From contig NC_091931.1 of assembly GCF_041260155.1 (NCBI RefSeq), forward strand, positions 45,519,578 to 45,583,577: a DNA stretch of 64,000 nt. Direction: 5' to 3'. How positions within the stretch are numbered: the stretch's first letter is position 1; the number at the start of each line of letters is the position of its first letter. The DNA comes from Ptychodera flava (taxonomy: Eukaryota; Hemichordata; Enteropneusta; Ptychoderidae). The notes beneath the pieces were generated by a model. It was not told where the DNA came from, ran no database searches, and worked only from the letters and a program-made list of their open reading frames with translations. Shown here piece by piece: positions 1 through 39,019 of this stretch. The position numbers and the translations under genes were made by a program.

Positions 1-504
1 GTAAATGTGATGTCCATGCAGTGAGTTTGGGTTAGCACGCTTATAATGCAATCTTCGCCCGCCTGCGGTCCGATATCCCGCATAAGGCATAAGACCACTA
101 GAAAGATTGCAAGAAACCCGTATTTCAACTCTGTTGTCATTTTTAGTTGCCTTCACTGCTTATCGGAGAGGTTTTTCCAGGATTGGAAGCCGTGGGAATG
201 TAAATCTATATCTTTCTCTGTACTACGCCCTTATAGATCGCCTCTAACTCCTGAAAACAACAGTAGAAATCAAAACCACGCGGTCCATTTGCAAGCAAAG
301 AGTTCAAAGATCATTTTCCGCATGCGGGAAAATTTGGCCACCGATGAAATTTTTCGTCTCAAGCGTTAAAGTTGAGTATGCGAAATCTGTGTTGCTGGAA
401 GCCTTTTTGTTTGCCAAGGACCTAAAGTGGGCCACCTGATTGGCCCAAACGATGGCATAGTGTACATACTATGATATAACGTTATTCGAAAGTCATTAAC
501 TAGT

Positions 505-1130
505 TTTATTTCAGCCAATTCCTTATTTGCATATGTAATGAACATTTCTAATTAGGGATATATATCTGAATTGACTCAACCAAAGTTGATGAATCTTGCT
601 ACATATATTTCAGATACTATAATACATGTTATTGAAATTCGTTAAGAATTTTTGCTTCAGCCAATTTCTAATTTACATATTTGATGAACTTTCTTAATTA
701 GGGATAATTATCTGTATTGACTTGACCAAAGTCAACAAAACTTGCTATGTACATTAAAGATACTATGATACAAGATTATTGAAAGTCATTTGACATTTTT
801 ATTTCAGCCGATATTTGCATATTTAATGAACCTTCCTAATTAGGGATATATACTGGGATTTACTTGATAAAAGTTGGCGAAACATGCTGTGTACATTGAT
901 CATTATACCAGGTTATAACAGTATTGAAAGTCATTTTGCATTTTCATGTCAGCTAATTCATAATTTGCATAGCTAATGAGCTTTCATGGTTTGCATATAG
1001 GGCTTGAAGGACTTGACCAAAGGCAATTACACATGCTATATTGTGATACAATGACAGTACTCAAAGAAATTAATTATTTTTATTTCAGCTAATTACATAT
1101 TTGAATACTTAATGACCTTTAGAATTGATC
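505..1130. repeat. Diverged tandem repeat, unit about 145 bp
   Basis: The landmark TTTCAGC(C/T)AATT followed by TTTGCATAT and AATGA recurs near 512, 656, 803, 951 and 1,085. Between them come CTAATTAGGGATATATA, TTGACTTGACCAAAGT and GAAAGTCATT. About five copies, no coding capacity. Confidence 0.8.
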
Positions 1131-2659
1131 TTTGGTGAAATTCATTATGTTGATCATAACACTTTCAATGAAGTTGCAAACATGTAGCAAAGGTTCAAAC
1201 TTGTACATAAATGCAATATATAATGAAACACATGAGCATTTTCAGTTCATATCTGGTCATGTTAAAGGCGAGGTATCTGCACGCTATATTTATTTGAAAG
1301 CTTTGCCCACTTCAGTATCATCCACCACTGCAGAAGTTCGGCAACTGTCTTGCCCCACAGTCTGGTCTTGCATGGCCATGTCAGCGCGTCGATCGACGCG
1401 TCATAAATGAGACCATGCCATTAATGATGGAGACTGCAGTTTTTCTTTGTTTCTGAAAAATGCACATTTGACCTGAAGGATATAGATTATCAATGAAAGC
1501 TAACAGATCTAAGTTATTTCCTTTCAGAGGGACTACGGCCCGTTTCACATTACAAATCGTGGGGTCTGCATGGTGTTGTTAGGTCAGTGTTGCCCGAGGA
1601 AACACCACTGGCTAGCGCAGTTTATCATCAGACAGTGGCGACGTTAGTGTTTTCGCGAGAAACTGTAAACACAGTCTGCCTCCTCGACGTGGAGCAGTAG
1701 TCGCGTGTCATTCTTTTTTCTGGTTCCATCTTTCGATCTGACCAAACAATGTTTATTTTGCCAACATTTTTGGCTAATTTCTTCCATTTTTACAAGGCTG
1801 AATCAGTCAGCAGAGACCCAGGGCGTGGGCAGAGACCTGACCGCTTGCCCTTGGGAAGGCTAGCTAGGCATGTTGACATGATGTTGCAATTTCGCAAACC
1901 TTTACCATGCACCAAATACGCATGCGTACATATTCAAATGGTAAAAATGACGTTTCAAATTCTGCGCTTTACTCTCGCACAACAGTATGTACCAAAACAG
2001 CAATTTATTCCGTAATTAAATCAGTTTACTCAAATTAGAGCCATCCCCGTGTTCCTGTTAATGGTTGAATCTGCAAATGAAATTGTTACGGATTTTTCTA
2101 TAAAGTTAAATCTTCGAAATATGAAGGTCAATTCTGATCCATATTGCAACTTTAAATGGACTATTAAAGTCTAATTTTCACTTGAAAATGTAAAGTTGAA
2201 CAACAATTTTGTAAGGGAATTGTAATATTACATTGAAAAATGAATATAGAGCAGTTGATTGCAGAAATGAAACAAAAGTGGTATCTTTCGCTGTCTCTCA
2301 GAGTAATAATGATGTGCCATTTTTGAAAATGGATTACAATGACTTAGAGAACATAAAGTAAGTATGCCAGGAATGAATTTTATTGTGTCTGTGAACGATT
2401 ATACACCAACCTTTACAGTAACAGCAGCTGTATTATCTGACAATAGCATTTTCAGGCAGATATCGGTAGCACTTGTTAGACACAAAAGGCCTGGTTAATG
2501 CAATAACCATGGCCACAAATTTTTATTTACAAAATCTTACCCCTTTCACCCCGTTCATGATCATCTTTTGGTATAACCCCATTGTTAAGAGTGGTATAGT
2601 AAGAACTCTACACAGGAAAACAGGGTGGGATGGCTGCATGAAAGAAAGAGTTGCCTCAC
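1131..2659. other. No gene recognised
   Basis: Within the KIF3A gene, downstream of the last visible exon. I see no KIF3A coiled-coil exon on the minus strand and no repeat of note. A patch at about 1,520-1,900 is richer in GC but shows no exon. Confidence 0.5.
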
Positions 2660-19115
<16,456 letters not shown>

Positions 19116-19409
19116 ATTGAAGCGAAATATCGGGGAGACTCTGAAATATACACACTCTGTGAACGGAGTCGCCGGTCATTGAAAATATGCCAGCTTAGCG
19201 CATGCGTACAGTGTTGATGACGTTTTTCGCCTCGATAATTGACCTCGCCCGGGAGGATAAAGGCGAAAGGTCAGTTCTCACCAGACGGATTTTAATTGGG
19301 TATAAAGTTTCCTTCCTGTGATCAAATCAAACGCTTACGACAAAAACAGTGAGTAAGGCAGTTAAACTTGTTTAGTTCAAGTTCGAAACGGCGCCCTTCT
19401 CTTCGCACA
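19116..19409. promoter_or_regulatory. Head-to-head (bidirectional) promoter region, KIF3A / VOC dioxygenase-like gene
   Basis: The start codons of the two divergent genes are only 294 bp apart, so both 5' UTRs and promoters must lie here. An NRF1-type site, AGCGCATGCGTA, covers 19197-19208. A TATA-like TATAAAG at 19301-19307 points toward the plus-strand gene. GC content is higher than in the flanks. That both genes share regulation is inference from spacing only. Confidence 0.7.
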
Positions 19410-20030
19410 ATGCACCGAGAAGTTTTGATCATCTTCGCTGCCGTGGCACTGTATTACCTAACAAGACCGAGACCTCCCCTCAGGTACGACATCGTTGATG
19501 ATACTACTAGTGCTAACAACGCCTATGGAAACGATAACATAATGCTGCCGGTGTATTACAGTCATGTTGGTTATGCAACATCGCCGAAGACAACGAAACA
19601 ACACTTCGATATGTTAAAGAAGGTTTTTATGATGAATGTGAGTTGAAAACTTGAAGAAAAGTTTTTGATGCCTTATAATTTGTAGTTTAAGGGAAATATT
19701 ATTAAATCGTACTTAACTAAATTTGTCGTCAATTAGCATTGGCAGTTGCAGTAAGTCTTCAATCTCACAGGCCTTATGATCTTGAGTTAACAGCTGAGTT
19801 TGCACCTTGATACGAAAGATTGAACTTTAACCTTGCTTACCTTGAAAAAATACACGATGATATTTTAGCAATCTATGGTCTCCCTGCATCTTATATCTGT
19901 GGTGTAAAAGACTTTGAGATTCGCACTTCATTCTACCATATAAATCAATACACCAATAAGAATAATGTAAAATGAATTCACCGGATATCAATAAAGTCCC
20001 TATCAATAGTTATTTTAGCATTGTTCTTAA

Positions 20031-20092
<62 letters not shown>

Positions 20093-20304
20093 AGTATACA
20101 GATGTCCTCATGGGAAATTTCAGTGCTCGATGCTAAGCAGAGCATTATAAATAAATAAACAAATTACTTCAAGTACAAAGTAATGAAATCTACGGTATTA
20201 CTTAAGTTTCATGCATCTTGCAATCCTCAGATAGAAGTGCTGAGGATTGCAAGATGCATGAAACTTAAGAAATAGATTTCATTACTTTGTACTTGAAGTA
20301 ATTT

Positions 20305-20371
<67 letters not shown>

Positions 20372-23300
20372 ATTATTATTGATATTATTATTTATTTAAT
20401 TCAACACTTCATTCAACACTTGATAGGTAGCTGACTATGGCGGAGTGCATTTTCCACCACCACCGAAATATACTCAGTATTTGGTGCACCCAGTGGTACA
20501 GACACTCCTAAGAAAGGTGTTCTATGCCTTCAGAAAATACATGAGTCAAACCCCCCTGACATTTCTATCACGTGACCCAAGGGAACATCATCAGCTGGCT
20601 CTTAGCCACAACAGACCAGACACGGTGGAGTTTAATGAGTTGAACTACTATGCATTCAGAGTGGACAGTTTGACAACTCTTCAAAGGATGGCAGGAATGT
20701 TAAAGGTTGAGTCAGCTGTGAAAAGTATGCGAGGTGTCAATGAGTGTGACATGTGGGCATTGTACATCAAGGATAACAATAATGACACAATTAAAGTGTA
20801 CGTTGAATCAGGTAATCTCATCCAAAAATTGTTGCCGTAAAATCAGTCCTAATTTTTGTAATTGTTAATTTAATGAAATTAAACCATTCTTAATACAAAA
20901 ATTAATTAGACTGAACACCACTCTTAACACAAAATTTACTCATTTTATTTCGAAATTATACATTCTGACTTCTAAAATGCCGGAAACATTGATCACTCAG
21001 CAAACAGGGTAAAGCAATAGCGTATATTGATGTGATTTTACATTCAAATTTAATCACCTAGCTTCAACCTAATGGATATTAAGAAACGATCAATAATGAA
21101 TATGAAATACAAATCACTGACATACATCTCATTGTTGGAATGGACGTTCATTTCAGAGTTTCTTTTGTGACTCAGGTATTCATTTAATAATAGATTTCCA
21201 TGTTTCACCACCACAATAGAATCAAAACTTTTTATAGCTTACACAAATGAGCAGTGCTACAAAAGTTAATGAGTGTCATTCAATATAAATGACATTGTCC
21301 TTTGTTTTTCTCCTTTGAGATATGTCACTAGATGCAGTTTTTAGAATCTATCAAATTGAATGAATGAGCATGAAAGGAGGATTAAATATACAGTGATACA
21401 TTTCATTGCTATGTGTACCTACAGACAAAGAATTGATATTATTTTCATAGGAATTGGATGTAACAAATGATCTGATAGATGCTGATAGAGTTGAAATCAA
21501 TAAGCTATGAAATTAAGGATAATTGTCAAGCATTGCAACCAGTAATGTTCCTATTGTGCTTTATGTGGGGTTCTTGAATTTTGGCACTGTAATCCCAACA
21601 ATCATTATTTCACTTGTAAATGTTGAAAGATTGATCAAACAGAGGAAGATGGACACCTTTAATTGGGTCGTTAGACTCTTGAAGAATAAACAGAGTTTTT
21701 GTTCGTTAACTCTGGACTTTAAATAGATGCTGACACATTTCATTTGCTCTTTATCAAGGTCATCATGTCCAAGATTTTGTCCAAATGCCTCTTGATCTTG
21801 ACTCCAAGGACGTCAAAGAAAACACTTCCCTGATCTGTTCCTCACTGCCTGGCTTTCAGTCAAAGGAAAACTGGCTTCTTTCACTAAAACAGAGTCATCC
21901 AGAGTTGGAAAGAATGGACAGGCCAGGCAAGTTCTGGTCTGCCTCTCATAGCAATGATCCATGGAACAGAAATATCAGCTTCAGCCACATCAGTGTTAAG
22001 GTAGGCTACAAATAGTAAAATCATCACAACACACACACACAAATATATTTTTACCCAACAACCATCATTTCTGGTTAAAAGGTCACATGTATATTTATTC
22101 ACATGATACTTTATGTAAGCTTTTGATGAATGAAAAAAAACTCCCCTAAGTTGTCAGTTTATATTGTCATACAGATACATGGCTAACATGTTATCATCCA
22201 TTGAATTAAAATTTAATGAATCACCAGCCAGCAAATCATAAGTGTTTAATAATAACGAGTTTAACAACTCTTCAAGTTGGTGATTGACTCACTGACCTCT
22301 CCATGACCTTCAAGTTAAGTTACCAATGGCAAGGTCATGACCTTCCTTTCACCTTTGAACTCAGGCTCATAACATTGATGGTATGGTGAGTTTCTACTCC
22401 AGAGTGATGGGACTTTTCCCTGTGAAACAAGGTTACCTTGGCAACAATAGAGTTGTTAGGATGATGGGCAGGGACTATCGACTGTTTGAGTTTGTCGACG
22501 GACGGTCTGCCTCAGCTCTTGACTTGGAATTCCCAGTGACCCACCAATTTGCATTCAGAATGGAGTGAGTGGCACACATAATAGTGATTAAATATACTGA
22601 ACACGAGAGTATCCGTGTTATGTAAATTTCTACATTTATGTCCATAACATTTAAATCTTCAGTAATTTTGCATTTTTCAAAATATTTTTTCAAATAATGC
22701 AAACTATATGGAAAAAGAAACATCTGCCAGGATAAATACTCTAGCCTTCTACAAAATGTGATGCAATAGTATGGCTATTTTTCAAAGTTGTATATTAAAT
22801 AAGATGATATATAATGATATGTATTATGTAATTATGAAAGCTATCATTATTAAATACCAAGCACAGATTGATTTTGAAACATCATACATGCACTGTATAT
22901 GCCAAACGTAAAAACCTTTGAATACTACAAATTAATTTAAGTTCACTTCTGGCTAAATGAACAGATCTCTGGAAGACCTGAGGGAATTCAGAGACATCTT
23001 GCTCCATGAACCAATCCATTCCTTGGCCTTTGTAACTCATGGAAACTGTTGGTCCATTTACTTCTGTGATCCTGAGAACAATCGCATTGAGGTCTTTGTT
23101 GATGGTCCAAATCATGTGAAACAACCAGTAAGTATTTAGAAACATAAATGAATGGAGGATGGGTCCTTTCATTTGAGGTTGTTTGAAAAATAAGACAGTT
23201 TTGAAGTTTGTCATTATACTGCAGCTGCAGAAGTAACTGTACTAAAAAGTTGAGTCATATAGAATCTTTGTTTTTTTAAAGCTTATACACCTTCAGCCAC

Positions 23301-23970
23301 AGTCCCCCCACCAACTCTCCTTCCTTGTGCATTCAAGGAATATTGTCACATGTAACACTACCTATGGAATCCAATCATTGATGTTCAATTGATGAGGACC
23401 TTGTTTATAATGTGCACCACCAAATCTGTGTTGTGCTATCAGTTCTAATATGGCTGACACACCTTTATTACCATATATCTATATGCAATAATCCAAATAT
23501 GTGATTGACAGATTGACTTGTATTGTAAATGGTTCTCTTTTTCTGATTATTCGGAGCATTCTCAAAAAATGATATTTTTCAAAATTGAATGAATGTCACA
23601 TGTACAGTCTGTGAAGATATAGATATGTTTTTAGAGGTGTTGTTAGCAATTTGTTCATATGGGAACAAGTATTTAGTGTTGGCAAAACAAGAAAGAAGTA
23701 TCTAAAAGTACTTTAGGCATCATGATATCAAATTAATTGGAATCACAGCATAAAACCTCATTTACAGTCTCAAGTAAATTGGCATTTTCCATAGTCTAAT
23801 TTCTTCTTATATCTTCCCACTAGGTGATTGAAGACTATAATCTTGATTTATCTGATGAAGAGCTGACTCAACATGAAGTGTTGTCCTGGCAACATCATTC
23901 ATCATTTCAGTCAGTCAAAGAGTACAGGATGAAGAATGCCAGAAAATGGGGTTTAACAGAGAAGAAATAG
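19410..23970 (+). CDS. Membrane-anchored two-domain VOC / extradiol dioxygenase-like protein
   Basis: Six exons: 19410-19637, 20427-20811, 21759-22000, 22365-22564, 22965-23127, 23824-23970 (stop TAG), all GT-AG with matching phases, giving 454 residues. The ATG at 19410 is followed by a short hydrophobic segment (VLIIFAAVALYYL, 5-17) and an Arg/Pro-rich stretch, which suggests a signal anchor. Two vicinal-oxygen-chelate domains follow. Domain 1 (about 48-205) begins YYSHVGYA, but the second ligand position is Tyr150 (LNYYAF) and the Glu position is Lys199, so it looks metal-free. Domain 2 (about 277-400) keeps the type I extradiol 2-His-1-Glu set: His281 (FSHISV), His345 (THQFAFRMESLEDL) and Glu394 (DPENNRIEVF). 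Known two-domain extradiol enzymes also use the C-terminal domain for catalysis. The substrate cannot be told. Glyoxalase-like or non-catalytic roles are alternatives. Confidence 0.88.
20031..20371. repeat. Snap-back palindrome C between two (TA)n tracts
   Basis: (TA)n at 20031-20092 and 20307-20371 flank a palindrome at 20157-20308. Left-arm parts AAACAAATTACTTCAAGTAC and TTTCATGCATCTTGCAATCC are complemented by the right arm in mirror order, with a loop of about 9 bases and a small bulge. In intron 1 of the VOC gene. Confidence 0.92.
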
Positions 23971-24047
23971 ATTAGTTACCAAGAGTGACTATAGAGTTAG
24001 TGGCAGCAAATACCTCCATGCTCTCATAGAGAGAAATGATACTGAGT

Positions 24048-24053
24048 AATAAA
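24048..24053 (+). terminator. Polyadenylation signal AATAAA of the VOC gene
   Basis: AATAAA lies 78 bp after the TAG stop at 23968-23970, a normal distance for a short 3' UTR. Confidence 0.6.
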
Positions 24054-25677
24054 CAACTAACAGTACTGTTCATAGGACACTCAGGACACTCACTGCCTTT
24101 ATTTTGATGTTGAACTCAATATGTCTAGCATGCCACAGTCTAGGTGGATATCGCCCCAAAACACCTCAGTACTTTTAATTCAAACTTATGGCACCAAGAG
24201 GTAGTCTACCCACTGGAAAGTCTCCCATGACACTAAACATTTGATGAAAATCTATCAGGATATTGTAATTTAGAATTACTGTCAGGCAGGGTATTTTATC
24301 TGTTTATTTTCACAAGATATTCAAAATTTACTCAAGTACTTTCTGTAATTTTCATAGTCATATTAATAGTGAATCTGGCAATATAAAACATGTCAACTTC
24401 TCCAAAAGTAAACAAGTTAAAAAAAACAAATTGAACAAGCAAGCCAATAAACGACTGACAGATCAATTGTGAGACTTCCATGAAACAAACTAGATTAACC
24501 TTGCTTATATGGCATGGTCCAGAGGACCATTCCATTGCAAGGTGAATTAAGTCTCTTTTATGGAATCTCACGATTGATCCATCAGTCATTTGTTTGTTTG
24601 CTTGTTTACTTGTCTTTGTTTACTTGTTTTTGTTTATCTTATTTACCTGTTTGTTTTTGTTTATTGTCTACTTTTTCCTTTTTTGATCGTTTTTCTTTTT
24701 TCTTTTTCTATATTTTGTTTACTTATTTTACTGTTATTCAGTCAGTGTACTGTGTGGTCCTCTCTTTAACCTACAGGCACTCATCGTATGTACTAGATCA
24801 TGAGAATTGCTGGAGTATCATGAACGCCAATGCTATACCCTTTGGACCTAAGGATCATAATGCATGCCATAGATTTTTTTTTGAAACTAGCTAATAAAAA
24901 TATAATATTTCGGTCAACATCATATACTTCTATAAATACCAAACTGCGGTGGATTTCTAAATGATGTTCAGAATCTATACCAAATGATTCTCCTAGTTAG
25001 AATTGCACATAAAGTGTATGACAATGTGTGTTCACGGTGTTGCCTTCACATGTACGTCTGTTTACTGTGAATAATACACTGTTTAGAGGGAGAAAGTCAC
25101 ACTTTGAACGCGTGATGCTGTACACATTGTGTGCAATATAACAACTGCGCGAATTTGGCGCTAATTCTGAACATCAAATCCAGAGCAGTTATATTTTAGA
25201 AGTGTATTATGGTGACGGAAATATAAAATTTGCTTATCGCCAATATATAATTTCCACCTTTATTGATATCATATTCATAACATAAACAATTTAAACTTTT
25301 GTTTTGAGTAATTATGCCTTATGACCCTTTTGCATGAACTTCAAGGCATGAGTCCACATTCTATTCCGCAGCTCGATCTCTCAACACAATACCTACTCCG
25401 ACGACGCCGCGCTGGTGTAAAAACAATAGGAAAACTATTGTACTATTGGTGGCGCTATAACTATAGCCTCGTTTTGAAGATTTTTTAAGGACTGTCCAGA
25501 ACAGCGAATGTACGATACCAGAGTATGAATACTCACCCCTATTTTCTTGCTCCTTTGTCAGAAACTGGTCTTGGTAAGAAATAAAGACATATTTCTATAA
25601 ATGACAAAAATACTACGGTCCCTCTTAATTATTTTTGTAAGAATATATTGGTAATGTTCTTCCCTCATTGTCAGGAC
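24054..25677. other. Intergenic, VOC gene to tRNA
   Basis: Apart from the orphan exon-like piece at 24,777 and T-rich low-complexity DNA at 24,590-24,730, I see nothing definite. Confidence 0.5.
24777..24894 (+). CDS. Orphan terminal-exon-like segment
   Basis: A good acceptor (pyrimidine tract then CTACAG at 24771-24776) opens a frame coding HSSYVLDHENCWSIMNANAI and further residues, ending at TAA 24892-24894; AATAAA (24893-24898) overlaps the stop. The acceptor needs a donor that leaves two bases. Exon 4 of the VOC gene (ending 22564) does; exon 5 does not. The piece ENCWSI recalls GNCWSI in VOC domain 2. It may be an alternative last exon, a relic of a duplicated copy, or chance. Confidence 0.3.
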
Positions 25678-25749
25678 TCCCTAGTGGTCTAGTGGCTAGG
25701 ATATGTGGCTTTCACCCACAAGGCCCGGGTTCGATTCCCGGCTAGGGAA
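25678..25749 (+). tRNA. tRNA-Glu (anticodon TTC)
   Basis: A 72-nt cloverleaf. Acceptor stem TCCCTAG (25678-25684) pairs with CTAGGGA (25742-25748), with discriminator A at 25749. The D arm contains GGTCTAGTGGCTAGGA. The anticodon stem is TGTGG/CCACA with loop CTTTCAC and anticodon TTC at 25711-25713. The T arm CCCGGGTTCGATTCCCGG is canonical and gives good A and B boxes. A run of T (25757-25764) just downstream can stop RNA polymerase III. No intron and no encoded CCA. It looks functional. Confidence 0.95.
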
Positions 25750-25756
25750 CTTCGTA

Positions 25757-25764
25757 TTTTTTTT
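25757..25764 (+). terminator. Pol III terminator of tRNA-Glu
   Basis: A run of at least seven T begins 8 bp after the tRNA, the usual RNA polymerase III stop signal. Confidence 0.6.
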
Positions 25765-26588
25765 GTTTCTCACAACGGAATTGTATGCTTATCTTATAAT
25801 CACAGTAATCCTTACAACGCGCTCTTCCCTTCTTTTTCGTGTTTTAGGACATACTAATAGTATTAGTGATAGCCCAGTAACATGGAGCCAACGCAATTTT
25901 TTTCTTTTCGTATCGTTTTGTTGTTTTCGCCAGACAGGCCCACGGCAGGCCTATTGAGAACTCGGAATGAACAACAGGATTACCATCCCTGACTATCCGC
26001 TGTATTCAGGCAGGAAACTCCCTTAAAATGGCGTTGGTTAGGGAGACTGCACAATGGCCACAGGCACACCGCCGTGATTGATAGCGTCTATACTGTAAAA
26101 GCGCTGTGGCGATCTAACCAAGGCGGGCGGACGTGGACCGGACGGTGCTATTCCATTGTACAACTCTGTCTTTCGCTGCCAGAAGTAGATTTATGCATAA
26201 TTGTGTAGCTTAATATTTAATTTTGCTTAATGAAAGAAACTTGAGCTTTAAAGGGCCAGACGCATTTTACCAAATAGTGAAAGGTACCGTTGAATATAAT
26301 TCCTGATTAGTAAGCTTATGTACTGTATCATACCGATAGTCTGTAAAGCCCGCACTTCAGAAAGTGGATATTCCTCTCATCCCTCCTCTTAAAATTCTTC
26401 CGGCGGCAGACCGGTCAATTCTTCGTACAGCCAGATTACAGAGCTTGAAGACAGAAACACTTTCTAAAGTAATTGGAATTAGATAAAAGCAAAACCAATT
26501 AAATCGCAAATCTTGATATACAGTTCAGATTAGTTTCCTTTGACCCTATAGGCCCCTATTAGCCGATACATTTTCATACTATTAGAAT
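25765..26588. other. Intergenic, tRNA to TIR element 1
   Basis: Moderately GC-rich, with no gene recognised. Confidence 0.5.
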
Positions 26589-26591
26589 TTA

Positions 26592-27601
26592 GGGAGCGTT
26601 CAGTTTTTACGGCCTGGGGGGGCGGCAAAATCTTGTCGCCGGTGTTCAAAAAAATATAGACCCCCCCTGCATTTTTTGTGAAAAAAAGATGACCCCCCTT
26701 TGTCAGACGAAAAAAATTGATGCCCCCCCCTGAAAAATAACCAAAACCCATATGTCAAATTTACCCGCATGGTTTGGATTTGAACTCCGGTACGCGGCGC
26801 ACTTTATTCGTGTAGCAGAGATGCCAGTGCACAAACTTCTCAGCCACATCCATTGAAACATCTGTTAATTAGGACGACTGTAAGGCAATTTTTAACTTCA
26901 TTTCCAGAGACAACTCATGTCCATGGACATTGTATAAAGTAAACTTTATTGGAGTGGTTCGCCAAAGGCAGCCCTCCGGTTAAGAGGGTCATGGGCCATT
27001 ACGCAAAGTCAACTTTATTCTAGTGGGCCACCAAAGGTGGCACGCCGGTAAAGAGGGTCGATCATGGCTATCGCATAAAGTAGACTTTACTGGACAGGGC
27101 CGCTGAAGGCGCGCGGCCATTACCATTATTCAATGCGTGATCCCAGGGGTCCCTCAAAAATGTTTCTAATACAAGCCGCGGCTTCAATTGGGAATTTCAT
27201 GGTAAGATTGCCGTGGGGTATTACATAAAGTCAATTTATTGTAGTAGGCCGCCGCAGGCGGCCCGCCGGTAAAGAGGGTCAATCATGGCCATTGCATGAA
27301 GTAAACCTAATTGGAGTGGGCCACCAAAGGCGTCTGCCCATTAAGAGGGTCATGGGTAATACATAATGTATATTTATTGTAGTGGGCCGCCAAAGGCGGC
27401 CTGCCGGTAAAGAGGGTCGATCATGGCCATGGCATAAAGTGAACTTTATTGTTGGTATTATGTTTTTGAAAATGTGGTGACCCCCCTTTCCTACCAGTGA
27501 AAAAGCGATGACCCCCCCCCCCTTTGCGGATTCCAAAATTACGATGACCCCCCCCCCCCCTGGATTTTGCCGGCCCCCCGCCGTAAAAACTGAACGGTCC
27601 C
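26592..27601. mobile_element. Non-autonomous TIR element, G/C-run group, copy 1
   Basis: Ends are inverted: left GGGAGCGTTCAGTTTTTACG, right the complement with one change (CGTAAAAACTGAACGGTCCC). TTA flanks both ends (26589-26591 and 27602-27604), a 3-bp target duplication like that of PIF/Harbinger elements. Inside each end are several units of the form GATGACCCCCC plus an A-rich stretch, with C runs of 6-13 on the plus strand at both ends. The middle (about 26,935-27,450) holds a tandem repeat of about 65-70 bp containing AAAGTnnACTTTATTG and GGGCCGCCnnAGGCGG. No coding capacity seen. Confidence 0.85.
26935..27450. repeat. Tandem repeat, unit about 65-70 bp, inside TIR element 1
   Basis: About six to seven diverged copies of a unit that reads, in part, CATGGCCATNGCATAAAGT, then ACTTTATTG, then GTGGGCCGCCAAAGGCGG and CCGGTAAAGAGGGTC. 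Each unit contains a small hairpin in the GCCGCC/GGCGGC part. Confidence 0.8.
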
Positions 27602-28093
27602 TTATTTCGAGGATTTCAACTTCATTTTTAGCGATTTTGTCCCATGGCTATATACATATAAGCTTACATTGAATAGATGTTGTAGTATGTTACCTAAATA
27701 ATCGATGAACCAATTTCAATCAACTAATCAAAATTAAATGCATTCTTTTGCTTTTGTTCAATGTAACGTGAGACTCGTTGCTGTAAACTTAGGGACGATT
27801 TTCGTCGTCAATCATCCTATAAACACTGTATAAAAGAGATAAAACGACTTATTTTCGATTGTCTATTGTTACAACGACCGATGGGAATGATGACGTTACG
27901 ATCTGATGGCCTGCGATTGGTTTATCTGGCACAGTGGTCTACAGTGGTCTACAGTGCAGAAATGTTGACAAATCGCCAGACATAGCTCTGCCTCATTTTG
28001 AGAGATAACGATGCTACGCTGTAACTAGTCTTATCTCTATTTTCGACATAGACGCCCTTCTAACCCCGGAGGTAAGCACGAACAGAAGAGAAA

Positions 28094-38385
<10,292 letters not shown>

Positions 38386-38835
38386 GCCAAGAAATCCTCG
38401 ACCTGAAATTGCAGTTACTTTCAGGGAATGCATTGACCATACCCAAGTAATCGTACACTGCAGTATCCGCTGATAATTTTCCAATCTGTTGAGGCTTACA
38501 TTTCAATCGATTCTCTGTCTCCTTACCCGCAACCTTTCTCAATGTGATACAGCAGCTCGCTCGTCAATCAGAGAAAATAGAATCGCACTTGTAAGTGAGA
38601 AAGAAGAGACAATCAATTGATTTTGCGAAATACAATTAACGGCATACGCTGAGAGGAAATGAAATTCGAAGATCAGTTGTGTAAGCAAATTTGAATGGAT
38701 GAGTTATAACGCTGACTCTGTTAGTGTTCAATATGTGCGAATCATATATTGTACTCCAAATGAAGGCTTCTGTTCTAACCTTTTATAAACTTGTTGAACG
38801 TTTTATTGTGCGGCTAATTTTTATGTTAAAAAGGC

Positions 38836-38841
38836 AATAAA
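38836..38841 (+). terminator. Polyadenylation signal AATAAA of AGA
   Basis: First AATAAA downstream of the AGA stop, 450 bp away. The 3' UTR between them shows no other feature. Confidence 0.5.
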
Positions 38842-39019
38842 CTGAGAGTACAGTAGTAACAGCGCATGCAAGTTTACTTCGTAAATTCCTTGAGTAGCCT
38901 AAATTACTGAAAAAATGCCTACATTGCAGCAAAACAAAGACAGTTATCTGATGTAATACCTTGGCCTGTGTGAAATGCCATCAAAATGTGTCAGGAAACA
39001 TAGCGCCTTGAAAGTGAAA

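Noticed and set aside
505-1130. CRISPR-like regular repeats
   Set aside because: Diverged direct repeats of about 145 bp with no spacers, in a eukaryotic intron; not a CRISPR array.
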